Origin: Roseburia sp.
GTDB taxonomy: Bacteria > Bacillota > Clostridia > Lachnospirales > Lachnospiraceae
Direction: 5' to 3'
DNA: 59,277 nucleotides
Assembly (NCBI GenBank): GCA_023662875.1
Contig: JAMPIG010000009.1
Span: 1-59,277, forward strand
Part shown: piece after piece, positions 44,714 to 52,706 of the stretch
Numbering within the stretch: position 1 is the stretch's first letter
Layout of the letters: each line of letters starts with the position of its first letter
Translations under genes and position numbers: made by a program
Notes under the pieces: generated by a model
Databases searched by the model: none
Seen by the model: only the letters and a program-made list of their open reading frames with translations
Told to the model about the DNA's origin: nothing

Positions 44714-46063
44714 TCAGATTCCCATAATCATGGACGCAAACCGGAAATACACCAGCAGGGACAGCGCATCCACAATCGTCGTGATAAAGGGGCTCGCCAT
44801 CACCGCCGGGTCGAAGCCCAGCCGCTTTGCCCCGACCGGGAGCAGGCAGCCCACCAGCATAGCCATCACCACCGACGCCACCAGCGTCAGGCACACCGTA
44901 AAGGACACAGCAATCCCTACCCCGTCAAAAATCATCAGCTTGGCGAAATTCGCCGCCGCCAGCGTCAGACCGCACAGAAGCGCCACCCGTATTTCCTTCC
45001 AGACAATCCGCGCCACATCCCGGTATTCGATCTCCCCCAGGGAAAGGCCGCGGATGATCGTGACGCTGGCCTGGCCTCCCGCGTTTCCGCCGGTATCCAT
45101 CAGCATGGGGATAAAGGCGATCAGCGCCGCGCAGACGCTCAGCGCCTCCTCGAAGGAGCTGATAATCGCCCCCGTAAAGGTGGCCGAAACCATCAGCAGC
45201 AGCAGCCAGGGAATCCTCTTTTTATAGGTATCCACCACCGTCGTCTTCATATAGGGCTTATCACTGGGCACGATCGCCGCCATCTTTTCCATATCCTCCG
45301 TGGTCTCTTCCTCGATGATATCCACGATATCGTCCACGGTGATAATCCCTACCAGCCTGTCTTCATTATCCACCACCGGCATGGCGGTAAAATCGTACTT
45401 TTTAAATTGAGCCGCCGCCTGCTCCTGATCCATCAGAGTATTGATCGAGATCACGTTCTCATGCATCAGGTCGCCGATGACCTCGTCGCCTCTGCTGAGC
45501 AGCAGATAGCGCAGGGCCACCGTTCCCACCAGCTTCCTCTGGGCGTCCAGGACATAACAGATATTGATGGTCTCGCTGTCAAGCCCCACCTCCCGGATAT
45601 GCTGGATCGCCTGCTCCACCGTCATGCTTTCCTTGAAGGAAACATACTCCACCGTCATAATGCTCCCGGCGGAATCCTCCGGGTAGCGCAGCAGATGGTT
45701 GATGGCCTGGCGGGTATCGGGCCTGGCGTTGGCCAGAAGCTGATCCACCACATTGGCCGGCATCTCCTCCAGAAAGTCCACCGCGTCGTCGGCCATCAGA
45801 TTGTCGATAATGTTGGCGGCCTCCTTGTCGGACAGAGAGCTGATGATCGCCTGCTGGCTCTCCACCTCCAGGTAGGAGAACACGTCAGCCGCCAGATCCT
45901 TCGGCAGAATCCGGAACACCTTCCGGATCTCCTCGTTTTCCAGCTCCTCCATCAGCGCGGCGATATCCGCGTCGTTCAACTCCGTCAGAAACTGACGAAG
46001 CCCCGTGTACTGTTTCCGGTCAAGGAGCTCCCGCAGTTCCTCCATTTCGTTGTTTCTTTCCAT
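44714..46063 (-). CDS. mgtE: Mg2+ transporter MgtE
   Basis: 449 residues. An N-terminal MgtE_N superhelix (about 1-130, ILPKDLAADVFSYLEVESQQ), two CBS domains (about 135-255, with KYDFTAMPVVDNEDRLVGII) and a plug helix lead to five transmembrane helices (about 285-449). The family motif IAFIPMLMDTGGNAGGQAS is intact. Mg2+ bound between the cytoplasmic domains closes the channel. An AAGGAG site precedes ATG 46063. No M-box riboswitch is seen in the 149-bp upstream gap. Confidence 0.95.
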   Translation of the reverse strand: MERNNEMEELRELLDRKQYTGLRQFLTELNDADIAALMEELENEEIRKVFRILPKDLAADVFSYLEVESQQAIISSLSDKEAANIIDNLMADDAVDFLEEMPANVVDQLLANARPDTRQAINHLLRYPEDSAGSIMTVEYVSFKESMTVEQAIQHIREVGLDSETINICYVLDAQRKLVGTVALRYLLLSRGDEVIGDLMHENVISINTLMDQEQAAAQFKKYDFTAMPVVDNEDRLVGIITVDDIVDIIEEETTEDMEKMAAIVPSDKPYMKTTVVDTYKKRIPWLLLLMVSATFTGAIISSFEEALSVCAALIAFIPMLMDTGGNAGGQASVTIIRGLSLGEIEYRDVARIVWKEIRVALLCGLTLAAANFAKLMIFDGVGIAVSFTVCLTLVASVVMAMLVGCLLPVGAKRLGFDPAVMASPFITTIVDALSLLVYFRFASMIMGI

Positions 46064-46212
46064 GGCACTTCTCCTTATGTGATTTTTTTATTGCAGTACA
46101 ACTTCGACCCGGAACAGAACCGTCTGAGCCTGATAACGCACTCTTCATAAAAAAACCACCGCCTTTCGCGCCATAGAATGATCCGGAACAACCCGGAACC
46201 GACAGTTTTATT

Positions 46213-46869
46213 TTAGACCTCGCCGGACTCTTTGTCAACGAAATAGAGGTCTTTTATTTTTTCAATAATTACCTTCCCGCCCGTGGCCTCCGTCATTTCC
46301 TTCCGCAGCCTTCCGGCCTCCTGCGCCGGGACGGTTATCCGGAAGGAAACCCGCTCCCCGTACTCCTCCGCATAGGGCGTTACCCCCGCGTTTCCCAATA
46401 AATAAAGCAGCTTCCCGATCCCGTTATAGTCCGTGCCCACCTGCCATTCCTGGCCGTAGCGCATCCAGCCCGTCCGACTGTTTTTCAGCCCCTCCTGCAC
46501 CGCCCTGGTATAAGCCCGGACAAGACCTCCCGTCCCCAGCAGCACGCCGCCGAAATACCGGGTCACCACGACCGCCACGTTGCGGATTTCCTCCCTGAGA
46601 AGCACCTCCAGCATGGGACGTCCCGCCGTACCGCCTGGTTCCCCGTCGTCGCTGCAGCGGGTCAACTCCCCCCGGCTCCCCAGGACGTAGGCCGAACAGT
46701 TATGTCTGGCGTCCCAGTACTTCTTCTTCATCTCCTCGATAAAGGCCGCCGCCTCCCGCTCACTCCCGCACCCTCTCACCGTCGCGATAAAGCGGGACTT
46801 TTTCTCCTCATATTCCCCCTGGCCGCCCTCCAGCAAAACCCGGTAGGAATCCCTCTCACCATTATCCAT
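46213..46869 (-). CDS. YigZ/IMPACT family protein
   Basis: 218 residues. The N-terminal UPF0029 domain has EKKSRFIATVRGCGSEREAA, YWDARHNCSAYVLG, DDGEPGGTAGRPMLEVLLRE and VVVTRYFGGVLLGTGGLVRA. The C-terminal domain is DUF1949-like (YNGIGKLLYLLGNAGV). The family is tied to translation control but its bacterial role is unclear. I start at MDNGERDSYR (46869), since a promoter-like TTTCAC/TAACAT lies around 46921-46950; an earlier ATG at 46920 is possible. Confidence 0.9.
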   Translation of the reverse strand: MDNGERDSYRVLLEGGQGEYEEKKSRFIATVRGCGSEREAAAFIEEMKKKYWDARHNCSAYVLGSRGELTRCSDDGEPGGTAGRPMLEVLLREEIRNVAVVVTRYFGGVLLGTGGLVRAYTRAVQEGLKNSRTGWMRYGQEWQVGTDYNGIGKLLYLLGNAGVTPYAEEYGERVSFRITVPAQEAGRLRKEMTEATGGKVIIEKIKDLYFVDKESGEV

Positions 46870-47003
46870 AACACCCGTTATCCTCACCCGTCCCGGTATT
46901 TTATGATCTCTTCCCTTCATGTTAGCATAGTTTTTCAGAAATGTGAAACAATTATTAAAATTATTAAGTTGCAAAGAAAACCTTTCTTTACCCGAATTTT
47001 TTT

Positions 47004-47176
47004 GCTATAATAAAATCTAAATGCTGATTTTATTATCCAAGGGCTATAATAAAATCTAAATGCTGATTTTATTATCCAAGGGCTATAATAAAATCCAAAT
47101 GCTGATTTTATTATCCAAGGGCTATAATAAAATCCAAATGCTGATTTTATTATCCAAGGGCTATAATAAAATTTGA
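47004..47176 (+). promoter_or_regulatory. Tandem 39-bp promoter-like array before the PBP gene
   Basis: Four full 39-bp units (47004, 47043, 47082, 47121) and a partial fifth (47160) are joined without spacers. Each begins GCTATAATAAAATC, so there are five TATAAT boxes 39 bp apart. ATAATAAAATC and GATTTTATTAT form a perfect 11-bp inverted repeat (8-nt loop) overlapping each full unit's -10 box; every unit ends TCCAAGG. Units 1-2 and 3-4 differ by one base (TAAAT or CAAAT). After the last -10, CCGTATG (47181-47187) pairs with CATACGG (47194-47200) before the AAAGG site. The same element occurs once at 31157-31195. Confidence 0.85.
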
Positions 47177-47216
47177 ATGGCCGTATGGATTCTCATACGG
47201 AGAAAGGTGAACTGGA

Positions 47217-49940
47217 ATGAATTACGGTAAAAAAGGTGTCCGCGCAAAGCAAAAGGCACTGAATTCCAAAACGGTAAAAATAGAACGCAAGCTCCTGCTT
47301 GGTATCGTCAAGCTGTTCCTGATCGCCCTGGTCGGCATCGGAATCTGCGGCGTTTCCGCCGGGCTCGGCGCTTACAAGGGGATCCTGGCCTCCACTCCCA
47401 ACATCCGCTTCGGCGACGTCGTGGCCTCCGGCCAGGCGACCATCGTCTACGACTGCGAGGGGAACGAGATCGACCAGTACGTCAGCAGCAACTCCAACCG
47501 GCTCCGGATCGAGTCCATGGACGAGCTTCCGGACTACCTCGGAAAGGCCTTCGTCGCCATCGAGGACAAGCGTTTCTATCAAAACAACGGGATCGATTTT
47601 ATGGGTATGCTCCGGGCCGGCTATACCTTCCTGCGCACCCGTGGAAAACGGGCGGAGGGTGCCAGCACCATCACCCAGCAGCTGCTGAAAAACACGATCT
47701 TCACGGAATGGACCTCCGAGGGCGAAAATTTCATCAAGAAGATCAAGAGGAAGCTACAGGAGCAGTACCTGGCCGTAGAGATCTCAAAGTACTACGATAA
47801 GGATCTGATCCTTCTGGAATACATGAACGCGATCAACCTGGGTCAGAACACCCTGGGCGTGGAGGCTGCCTCCAAGCGATATTTCGGGAAATCGGCCAGC
47901 GACCTGACGATTTCCGAGTCCGCCGTGATCGCCTCGATCACCCAGAATCCCTCCCGCCTCAATCCCATCAGCCATCCCGACAACAACGCCGAGCGGAGGA
48001 AGCGCTGTCTGGATACCATGCTCGAGCTGGAATTTATCACCGACGCGGAATACCAGGAAGCCCTGGCGGACAGCGACGCGGTTTACGAGCGGATCGGCAA
48101 CTACGATATCGATTACCGGGAAAACACCAACACCTCCTCCGGCTCCTATTTCTCGGACGCGGTTTACGAGCAGGTGCTGGAGGATCTGGTGACGGTGGCC
48201 GGTTACGACCAGGCCATGGCGGAAAAGATCCTGACCTCCGGGGGACTGCGCATCGAGTCCACCATGGATCCCACGATCCAGAAGATCATGGACGAGGAGT
48301 ACGCCAATCCCGATAATTTCCCCGAAAATGTAAAGTGGCTTTTAAGCTACGCTCTGACCATTACCGCCCCCGACGGGACGAAGTCGAATTTCAGCAAGGA
48401 AAATATGACCTCCTGGTATAAGAAAAACAAGAGCTCGAATTTTAACCTGCTGTTCTCCTCCCACGAGGACGCCTACGAGGCCATCGCCACCTACCGCGCC
48501 GCCATGATGGAGGAGCTCGGCGTCGTGGAGACCGAAGATAATTATGAGGAATCCGTCAGCCTGACGCCCCAGCCCCAGAGCGCCGCGGTGCTCTGCGACC
48601 AGCGCACCGGCTATGTCCGCGCCATGGTGGGCGGACGCGGCGTGAAGGAAGGGAGACGAACCTGGAACCGCGCCACCTATACCCAGCGCTCCCCCGGCTC
48701 CACCTTCAAGGTGCTGGCGGCCTTTGCCCCGGCTCTCGACAGCGCCGGTCAGACTCTGGCTACCGTATATAACGACGCGCCCTTTAACTACGACGACGGC
48801 ACCCCGATCCGGAACTGGTACGATACCGGCTATAAGGGCATCAGCTCCATCCGCGACGCCATCCGTACCTCGATGAACATTATCGCGGTCAAGACGGAAA
48901 CCGTCATCGGCCCTCAGCTGGGCTACGACTACTGCCTGAACTTCGGTTTTACCACGCTGACCGACGGCGAAATCATCGACGGGAAGCTCCATACCGACGT
49001 CCTGCAGCCCCTTGCCCTGGGCGGTATCACCCACGGCGTTACTCCCTATGAAATGAACGCCGCCTACGCCTCCATCGCCAATCTTGGGACGTATGTGGTA
49101 CCGAAGCTCTACACCAGGGTACTGGACTCCGAGGGCAATATCCTTCTGGATAATACCTCTCCCACAAGACGGCAGGTATTAAAGGAGACCACCGCCTTCC
49201 TGCTGACCGACGCCATGGTAGACGTTATCACCGCTCCCGGCGGTACGGCCTCCATCGTTAACTTTGACCACAATATGCCTATGGCAGGCAAGACCGGAAG
49301 CAGTACCGGTTACAAGGACTCCTGGTTTGCGGGCTTTACCCCTTACTATACCTGTACCGTCTGGACCGGCTACGATAACAACATCGACATGAAGACTACC
49401 GCGGAGAAAAATACCTCCCGAAATATCTGGCGCTCCGTCATGCAGCGCGTCCACGAGAACCTCTCCCCCGAACCCTTCCCGGTTCCCCAGGGACTGGTTC
49501 AGGCCGCGGTCTGCAGCAAATCGGGCAAGCTGCCCATCCCCGGGCTTTGTCCGGACGAGTGCATTATCAACGAATACTTTGAGGACGGAACCGTTCCAAC
49601 AGAAAGCTGCGATATCCATTATGAGGGCGAGGTCTGCGAATACGACGGCCTGCCGGCAAGCCCCGAGTGCCCCTTTAAGATTCCCGGGCGTCTGGAGCTT
49701 CCTCTGATCGAGGATCCGGCCCTGATCGCCGGCTCTACCATGATTACGCAGAATCCCGACGGTACGTCCTCCGTCGTACCGCCCGTAACCTCGAATCACT
49801 GCCAGCATGACATAAACTTCTACCTGAACCCGGACTACGAGGCAATCCAGAACGGACAGCAATGGGAGATTATGCTGCGCAGACAGGCGGCTGCCGAAGC
49901 GGCTGCGGCAGATGCCGCACAGGCCGCGCAGGGACAGTAA
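47217..49940 (+). CDS. Class A penicillin-binding protein (PBP1A type)
   Basis: 907 residues that polymerise and cross-link peptidoglycan. One membrane anchor at about 27-52 (GIVKLFLIALVGIGICGVSA). The GT51 transglycosylase (about 90-260) has FVAIEDKRFYQNNGIDFMGM and EGASTITQQLLKN. The transpeptidase (about 430-760) has SPGSTFK (active Ser), SMN and KTGSS. A Cys-containing stretch (CSKSGKLPIPGLCPDECIIN) and an Ala/Gln-rich tail end the protein. Expression is driven by the tandem 39-bp array, whose copy number could set PBP level. A terminator follows at 49999. Confidence 0.95.
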   Translation: MNYGKKGVRAKQKALNSKTVKIERKLLLGIVKLFLIALVGIGICGVSAGLGAYKGILASTPNIRFGDVVASGQATIVYDCEGNEIDQYVSSNSNRLRIESMDELPDYLGKAFVAIEDKRFYQNNGIDFMGMLRAGYTFLRTRGKRAEGASTITQQLLKNTIFTEWTSEGENFIKKIKRKLQEQYLAVEISKYYDKDLILLEYMNAINLGQNTLGVEAASKRYFGKSASDLTISESAVIASITQNPSRLNPISHPDNNAERRKRCLDTMLELEFITDAEYQEALADSDAVYERIGNYDIDYRENTNTSSGSYFSDAVYEQVLEDLVTVAGYDQAMAEKILTSGGLRIESTMDPTIQKIMDEEYANPDNFPENVKWLLSYALTITAPDGTKSNFSKENMTSWYKKNKSSNFNLLFSSHEDAYEAIATYRAAMMEELGVVETEDNYEESVSLTPQPQSAAVLCDQRTGYVRAMVGGRGVKEGRRTWNRATYTQRSPGSTFKVLAAFAPALDSAGQTLATVYNDAPFNYDDGTPIRNWYDTGYKGISSIRDAIRTSMNIIAVKTETVIGPQLGYDYCLNFGFTTLTDGEIIDGKLHTDVLQPLALGGITHGVTPYEMNAAYASIANLGTYVVPKLYTRVLDSEGNILLDNTSPTRRQVLKETTAFLLTDAMVDVITAPGGTASIVNFDHNMPMAGKTGSSTGYKDSWFAGFTPYYTCTVWTGYDNNIDMKTTAEKNTSRNIWRSVMQRVHENLSPEPFPVPQGLVQAAVCSKSGKLPIPGLCPDECIINEYFEDGTVPTESCDIHYEGEVCEYDGLPASPECPFKIPGRLELPLIEDPALIAGSTMITQNPDGTSSVVPPVTSNHCQHDINFYLNPDYEAIQNGQQWEIMLRRQAAAEAAAADAAQAAQGQ

Positions 49941-49998
49941 ACGTCCGTGTCCGGCGCTTTACAGACGAAAGAACCCGCGCTTCCTGAATCATGAGTCA

Positions 49999-50039
49999 AA
50001 ATCCCTGACAGAAAATATCGTTCTGTCAGGGATTTTTCC
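49999..50039 (+). terminator. Terminator after the PBP gene
   Basis: AAATCCCTGACAGAA (49999-50013) and TTCTGTCAGGGATTT (50021-50035) form a perfect 15-bp stem with a 7-nt loop, followed by TTCC. It closes the PBP transcript and isolates the leader units downstream. Confidence 0.88.
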
Positions 50040-50060
50040 ATGAAATCCTGTCCGCAAGGA

Positions 50061-50090
50061 TTGCGCTTTTCTATGTTGTTATGATATAAT
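50061..50090 (+). promoter_or_regulatory. Promoter of structured element A
   Basis: TTGCGC (50061-50066), 18-bp spacer, TATAAT (50085-50090). The transcript would start near 50097, at the GGGCAGA stem of element A. Confidence 0.65.
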
Positions 50091-50096
50091 ATTCGC

Positions 50097-50218
50097 AAAG
50101 GGCAGAGTCAAGTGGCCGAAGAAGCAACTGCCGTGCTCGCTCGAGCAGTTGCTTTTTCGGACATTTGACGAGCGAAGCGAACCCGGGAAGCCCACGGCTT
50201 CACGGGTCTCTGCCCGAG
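50097..50218 (+). ncRNA. Candidate structured RNA, element A (three-way junction)
   Basis: GGGCAGA (50100-50106) pairs with TCTGCCC (50209-50215) to close the fold. Inside, hairpin 1 pairs 50107-50131 with 50145-50169 (25 bp, three mismatches, two of them G-U), and hairpin 2 pairs CCCG and GAAGCC (50182-50192) with GGCTTC and CGGG (50196-50206). Within hairpin 1, AAGCAACTGC/GCAGTTGCTT followed by TTT can act as a terminator at about 50155, so a short form may exist. No reading frame. A related copy B starts at 50311. Confidence 0.55.
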
Positions 50219-50310
50219 ACTTGCAGCAAACATGATACAATAAGCCTTAGCGAGAAGAATGAGCTTGCTCATTCGGCGAGCAGCGAATGGCTATCATGAA
50301 TCGAAGATTC

Positions 50311-50429
50311 ATGATATAATAGGCGCAAAGGGCAGAGTCAAGTGGCCGAAGAAGCAACTGCCGAGCTTGGACGTTTCTTCGGGGATTTGACGGGCAACAG
50401 CGACAAAGGATACACAGCGAGGTACTTTC
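50311..50429 (+). promoter_or_regulatory. Promoter and leader copy B of the 96-aa gene
   Basis: 50311-50363 repeats 50081-50133 with few changes, including TATAAT (50315-50320). ATCATGAATC-GAA-GATTCATGAT (50293-50315), a perfect 10-bp palindrome, overlaps the -10 box and may be an operator. The hairpin 1 base is kept (GTCAA/TTGAC at 50337-50341 and 50387-50391; CCGAAGAA/TTCTTCGG at 50346-50353 and 50375-50382), but the terminator stem and outer stem of copy A are gone. The leader reads into ATG 50430. Between A and B lies AATGAGC-TT-GCTCATT. Confidence 0.6.
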
Positions 50430-50720
50430 ATGGAACAGACAATCTATACTTCCCTAAAGGTGAATAACGAAATTGAGCTTTGCGAGATCTCCGACCCGGA
50501 ATGTAAGCAGCTGATCGAGCACAGACTGCTGGAAGAACGCATCTCCTACTATATCCGCTGGGTAAAGCCCTCCCTCTTCCGCCGCCGGAAAAATGTCTGC
50601 ATTATCTGCGTCAATGAAAATTCCGTGGACTTTGCGGAGGAGATCGTCCGCTCCATCTGCGACGAGGGAGGCTATCCCGTAAGATTCCTGATGCGCCGTT
50701 CTGTGAATCAATATCTGTAG
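50430..50720 (+). CDS. Small conserved-looking protein, 96 aa, unknown
   Basis: MEQTIYTSLKVNNEIELCEI begins a mixed alpha/beta domain with LIEHRLLEERISYYIRWVKP, KNVCIICVNENSVDFAEEIV and a basic end (RFLMRRSVNQYL). The arrangement suggests a DUF2007-like small ferredoxin-fold protein, but I cannot assign it. The ribosome site is GCGAGG. Its long leader is element B. The 3' side carries two covarying hairpins shared with the convergent ABC gene. Confidence 0.68.
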   Translation: MEQTIYTSLKVNNEIELCEISDPECKQLIEHRLLEERISYYIRWVKPSLFRRRKNVCIICVNENSVDFAEEIVRSICDEGGYPVRFLMRRSVNQYL

Positions 50721-50754
50721 ACAGTCTCCGCTTCAACAGGGTGCCTTTTTTTCA

Positions 50755-50834
50755 TTCATGACAATAAAATTTTCGCGAAGCATGAATTTTATTGTTCATG
50801 ACAATAGAATTCTCGCGAAGCGTGAATTCTATTG
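50755..50834. repeat. Two 40-bp hairpin repeats with compensatory changes
   Basis: Unit 1 (50755-50794) pairs CAATAAAATT with AATTTTATTG; unit 2 (50795-50834) pairs CAATAGAATT with AATTCTATTG. The A-to-G change in one arm is matched by T-to-C in the other, so pairing is kept. Loops both contain CGCGAAGC. The stop codon TAG of the ABC gene (50829-50831) lies in the last arm. They probably end both convergent transcripts. Confidence 0.85.
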
Positions 50835-52706
50835 TTGATACCACTGTCTCTGCAGCTCGTACATTGTCTTATATTCCCCCTCGACGGCAAGCAGCTCGCT
50901 GTGGCTTCCGTCCTGCACGATGCGCCCCTCCTTCACCACAAGAATCCGGTCGGCAATCTGCGCGGAAGCCAGCCGATGCGTCACAATAATCGAAGTACAG
51001 CTGCGCGACAATCTGCCAAATTCCTCGTAAAGATACTTCTCCTCCAGGGCGTCTATCGCAGCCGTGGGCTCGTCCAAAATCAAAAGGCTGTTGTTCCGGT
51101 ACATTCCTCTTGCAATAGCGATTCTCTGCCATTGACCCCCGGAAACCTCCGCGCCTCCGAACTCCCTTCCCAGCATTCCGTCCATTCCTCCGGCCCATTC
51201 CGGGACTACGCCGATGTTCCGGCAGATCCGGCTCAGCTTCTCCTCAGACCTGTCGCCATCCATATCGCTGATCCGGATGTTTTCGCCCAGCGACATGCTA
51301 TAACGGCAGAACTTCTGAAAAACCGCAGAGATTCCGCTTACGATTCTTCCTGCGCCCCGTTGCGTTTCCCCGCAGGAAACATTTTCCCCGGCAGGGATTT
51401 TCGCTTCCCCGCAGGAAACGTTTTCCCCGGCAGGGATTTGCGCTTCCCCGCAGGAACCGGGTTTCCCGGCAGGGATTAGCGTCTCCCCGTAAGAAACCGT
51501 TCCCTCGGTAGGGGAATATAAACCCGCGATGATGTGGCATAACGTACTTTTCCCGCTTCCGTTTTCCCCTACCAGAGCAACGGTCTGTCCCCAGTGAATC
51601 TGCAGGTCGATATCCGAAAGCGCAAATTTTAGCTCCCCCGTTTCCGGCTGCGGATAGGCAAAAGACACATGCTCCAGACGTATCTCAAATCTTTCGGGCA
51701 GTTTTATCTGCTTCCGTTCTCCCGAATCTTCTTTCAGGAAGGCAAAATAATTCTTTACAGCGGCCATATTTTCGATCGCAATCGCGAGACGCTCCGATAT
51801 CACCTCATCCATAAATCCGTAAAACTCACGAAGCGCGGCAAAAACCGCCGCAAACGCGCCGACGGAAATCCTGTCCGTCAATACATACCGAACCAGCATC
51901 GCAATAATGACTCCATAAGCCGCCACGGTGAAAACATTGATACAGAAATTGATCGTTTCCTTGCGCAGCTGTATCTGAAAATACAGTCGGTTCAGCTTTT
52001 TTTGCATCTTCCTGTATTTGTCGAAAAAGAAACCGCCGCATCCCCACAGGCGGGTTTCCTTATAATATTCTTTCCCGACAATGCAGTCCGCATAATATTC
52101 CATCTTCCTTCGAACGGGCGCGGCCTCGTTTTCCAAATGTTCAAAAGAGATCATGTGAAGCAGTCTGGCCAGCACATTCGGCAGGAAAATAATGACCGTG
52201 CTGACGCTGAGAACCGGAGCCAGGGAAAACAGATACCAGCTCATCAGGACGAAATAGAAAACATAAAAAAACAGGATATCCAAAATAGTAGTGCTTACCC
52301 AGAATACACCCTCCGAACCGCGGACGGCCCTGTTAATCTGATCCAGCTCCTCCGCATATTCAAAAGCGAGCGCTTCTTTCCGGTCAATCGCCCGGAACAA
52401 AAGCTTATTGGTTTCTTTTGCGGCTTTTCGGTTCAGGATCTGCCCGTAACAGTTTACGACGCCGTTCATGATCTGTGCAAAAGCGCAGGCCGCCCCCAAC
52501 AGCAGTATTTTGAGGACAAGCCCCGAAAAACCACCTTCGCTTTCCAAAATCCCGTCCAGAAAATACTGCACGCTCACGACCTGAAGAACCCAGGATGCGC
52601 CGTGCAGCATCTGCAGCATTGAATAAAAAAGGATATTTTTCGGAAATATTTTACACAAAAGCCTGAGTCCGACCAGATTATTGTAAAGAAAATTTTTATG
52701 CCTCAT
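50829..52706 (-). CDS. ABC exporter subunit with coding minisatellite
   Basis: 625 residues. Six helices fill about 15-300. The ATPase (about 340-620) has Walker A VALVGENGSGKSTLCHIIAG, signature AEVSGGQWQRIAIARGMY, Walker B LLILDEPTAAID and His in IIVTHRLASAQ. Between Walker A and the Q-loop (AVFQKFCRYS) is an extra segment of about 50 residues: units of 13 (GETLIPAGKPGSC, GEAQIPAGENVSC, GEAKIPAGENVSC, then a decayed GETQRGAGRIVS). It replaces the usual short loop. It overlaps the partner gene by 11 bp (ATG before the partner's stop), so a heterodimer is expected. Substrate unknown; peptides are typical. Confidence 0.88.
   Translation of the reverse strand: MRHKNFLYNNLVGLRLLCKIFPKNILFYSMLQMLHGASWVLQVVSVQYFLDGILESEGGFSGLVLKILLLGAACAFAQIMNGVVNCYGQILNRKAAKETNKLLFRAIDRKEALAFEYAEELDQINRAVRGSEGVFWVSTTILDILFFYVFYFVLMSWYLFSLAPVLSVSTVIIFLPNVLARLLHMISFEHLENEAAPVRRKMEYYADCIVGKEYYKETRLWGCGGFFFDKYRKMQKKLNRLYFQIQLRKETINFCINVFTVAAYGVIIAMLVRYVLTDRISVGAFAAVFAALREFYGFMDEVISERLAIAIENMAAVKNYFAFLKEDSGERKQIKLPERFEIRLEHVSFAYPQPETGELKFALSDIDLQIHWGQTVALVGENGSGKSTLCHIIAGLYSPTEGTVSYGETLIPAGKPGSCGEAQIPAGENVSCGEAKIPAGENVSCGETQRGAGRIVSGISAVFQKFCRYSMSLGENIRISDMDGDRSEEKLSRICRNIGVVPEWAGGMDGMLGREFGGAEVSGGQWQRIAIARGMYRNNSLLILDEPTAAIDALEEKYLYEEFGRLSRSCTSIIVTHRLASAQIADRILVVKEGRIVQDGSHSELLAVEGEYKTMYELQRQWYQQ
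51337..51488 (-). repeat. 39-bp in-frame minisatellite in the ABC ATPase
   Basis: Three complete 39-bp units and a decayed fourth; a core CCCCGCAGGAAAC recurs at 51368 and 51407 on the plus strand. All indels keep frame (13 codons). GC content and low codon variety differ from the surrounding gene. Confidence 0.9.

Noticed and set aside
46064-46212. M-box Mg2+ riboswitch before mgtE
   Set aside because: None of the conserved core is visible in the 149-bp leader.
46020-46238. 72-codon frame before mgtE
   Set aside because: It overlaps the mgtE start and YigZ end, with no ribosome site or recognisable sequence.
47004-47176. CRISPR array
   Set aside because: The 39-bp units are contiguous with no spacers and are promoter-like; no cas gene is present.
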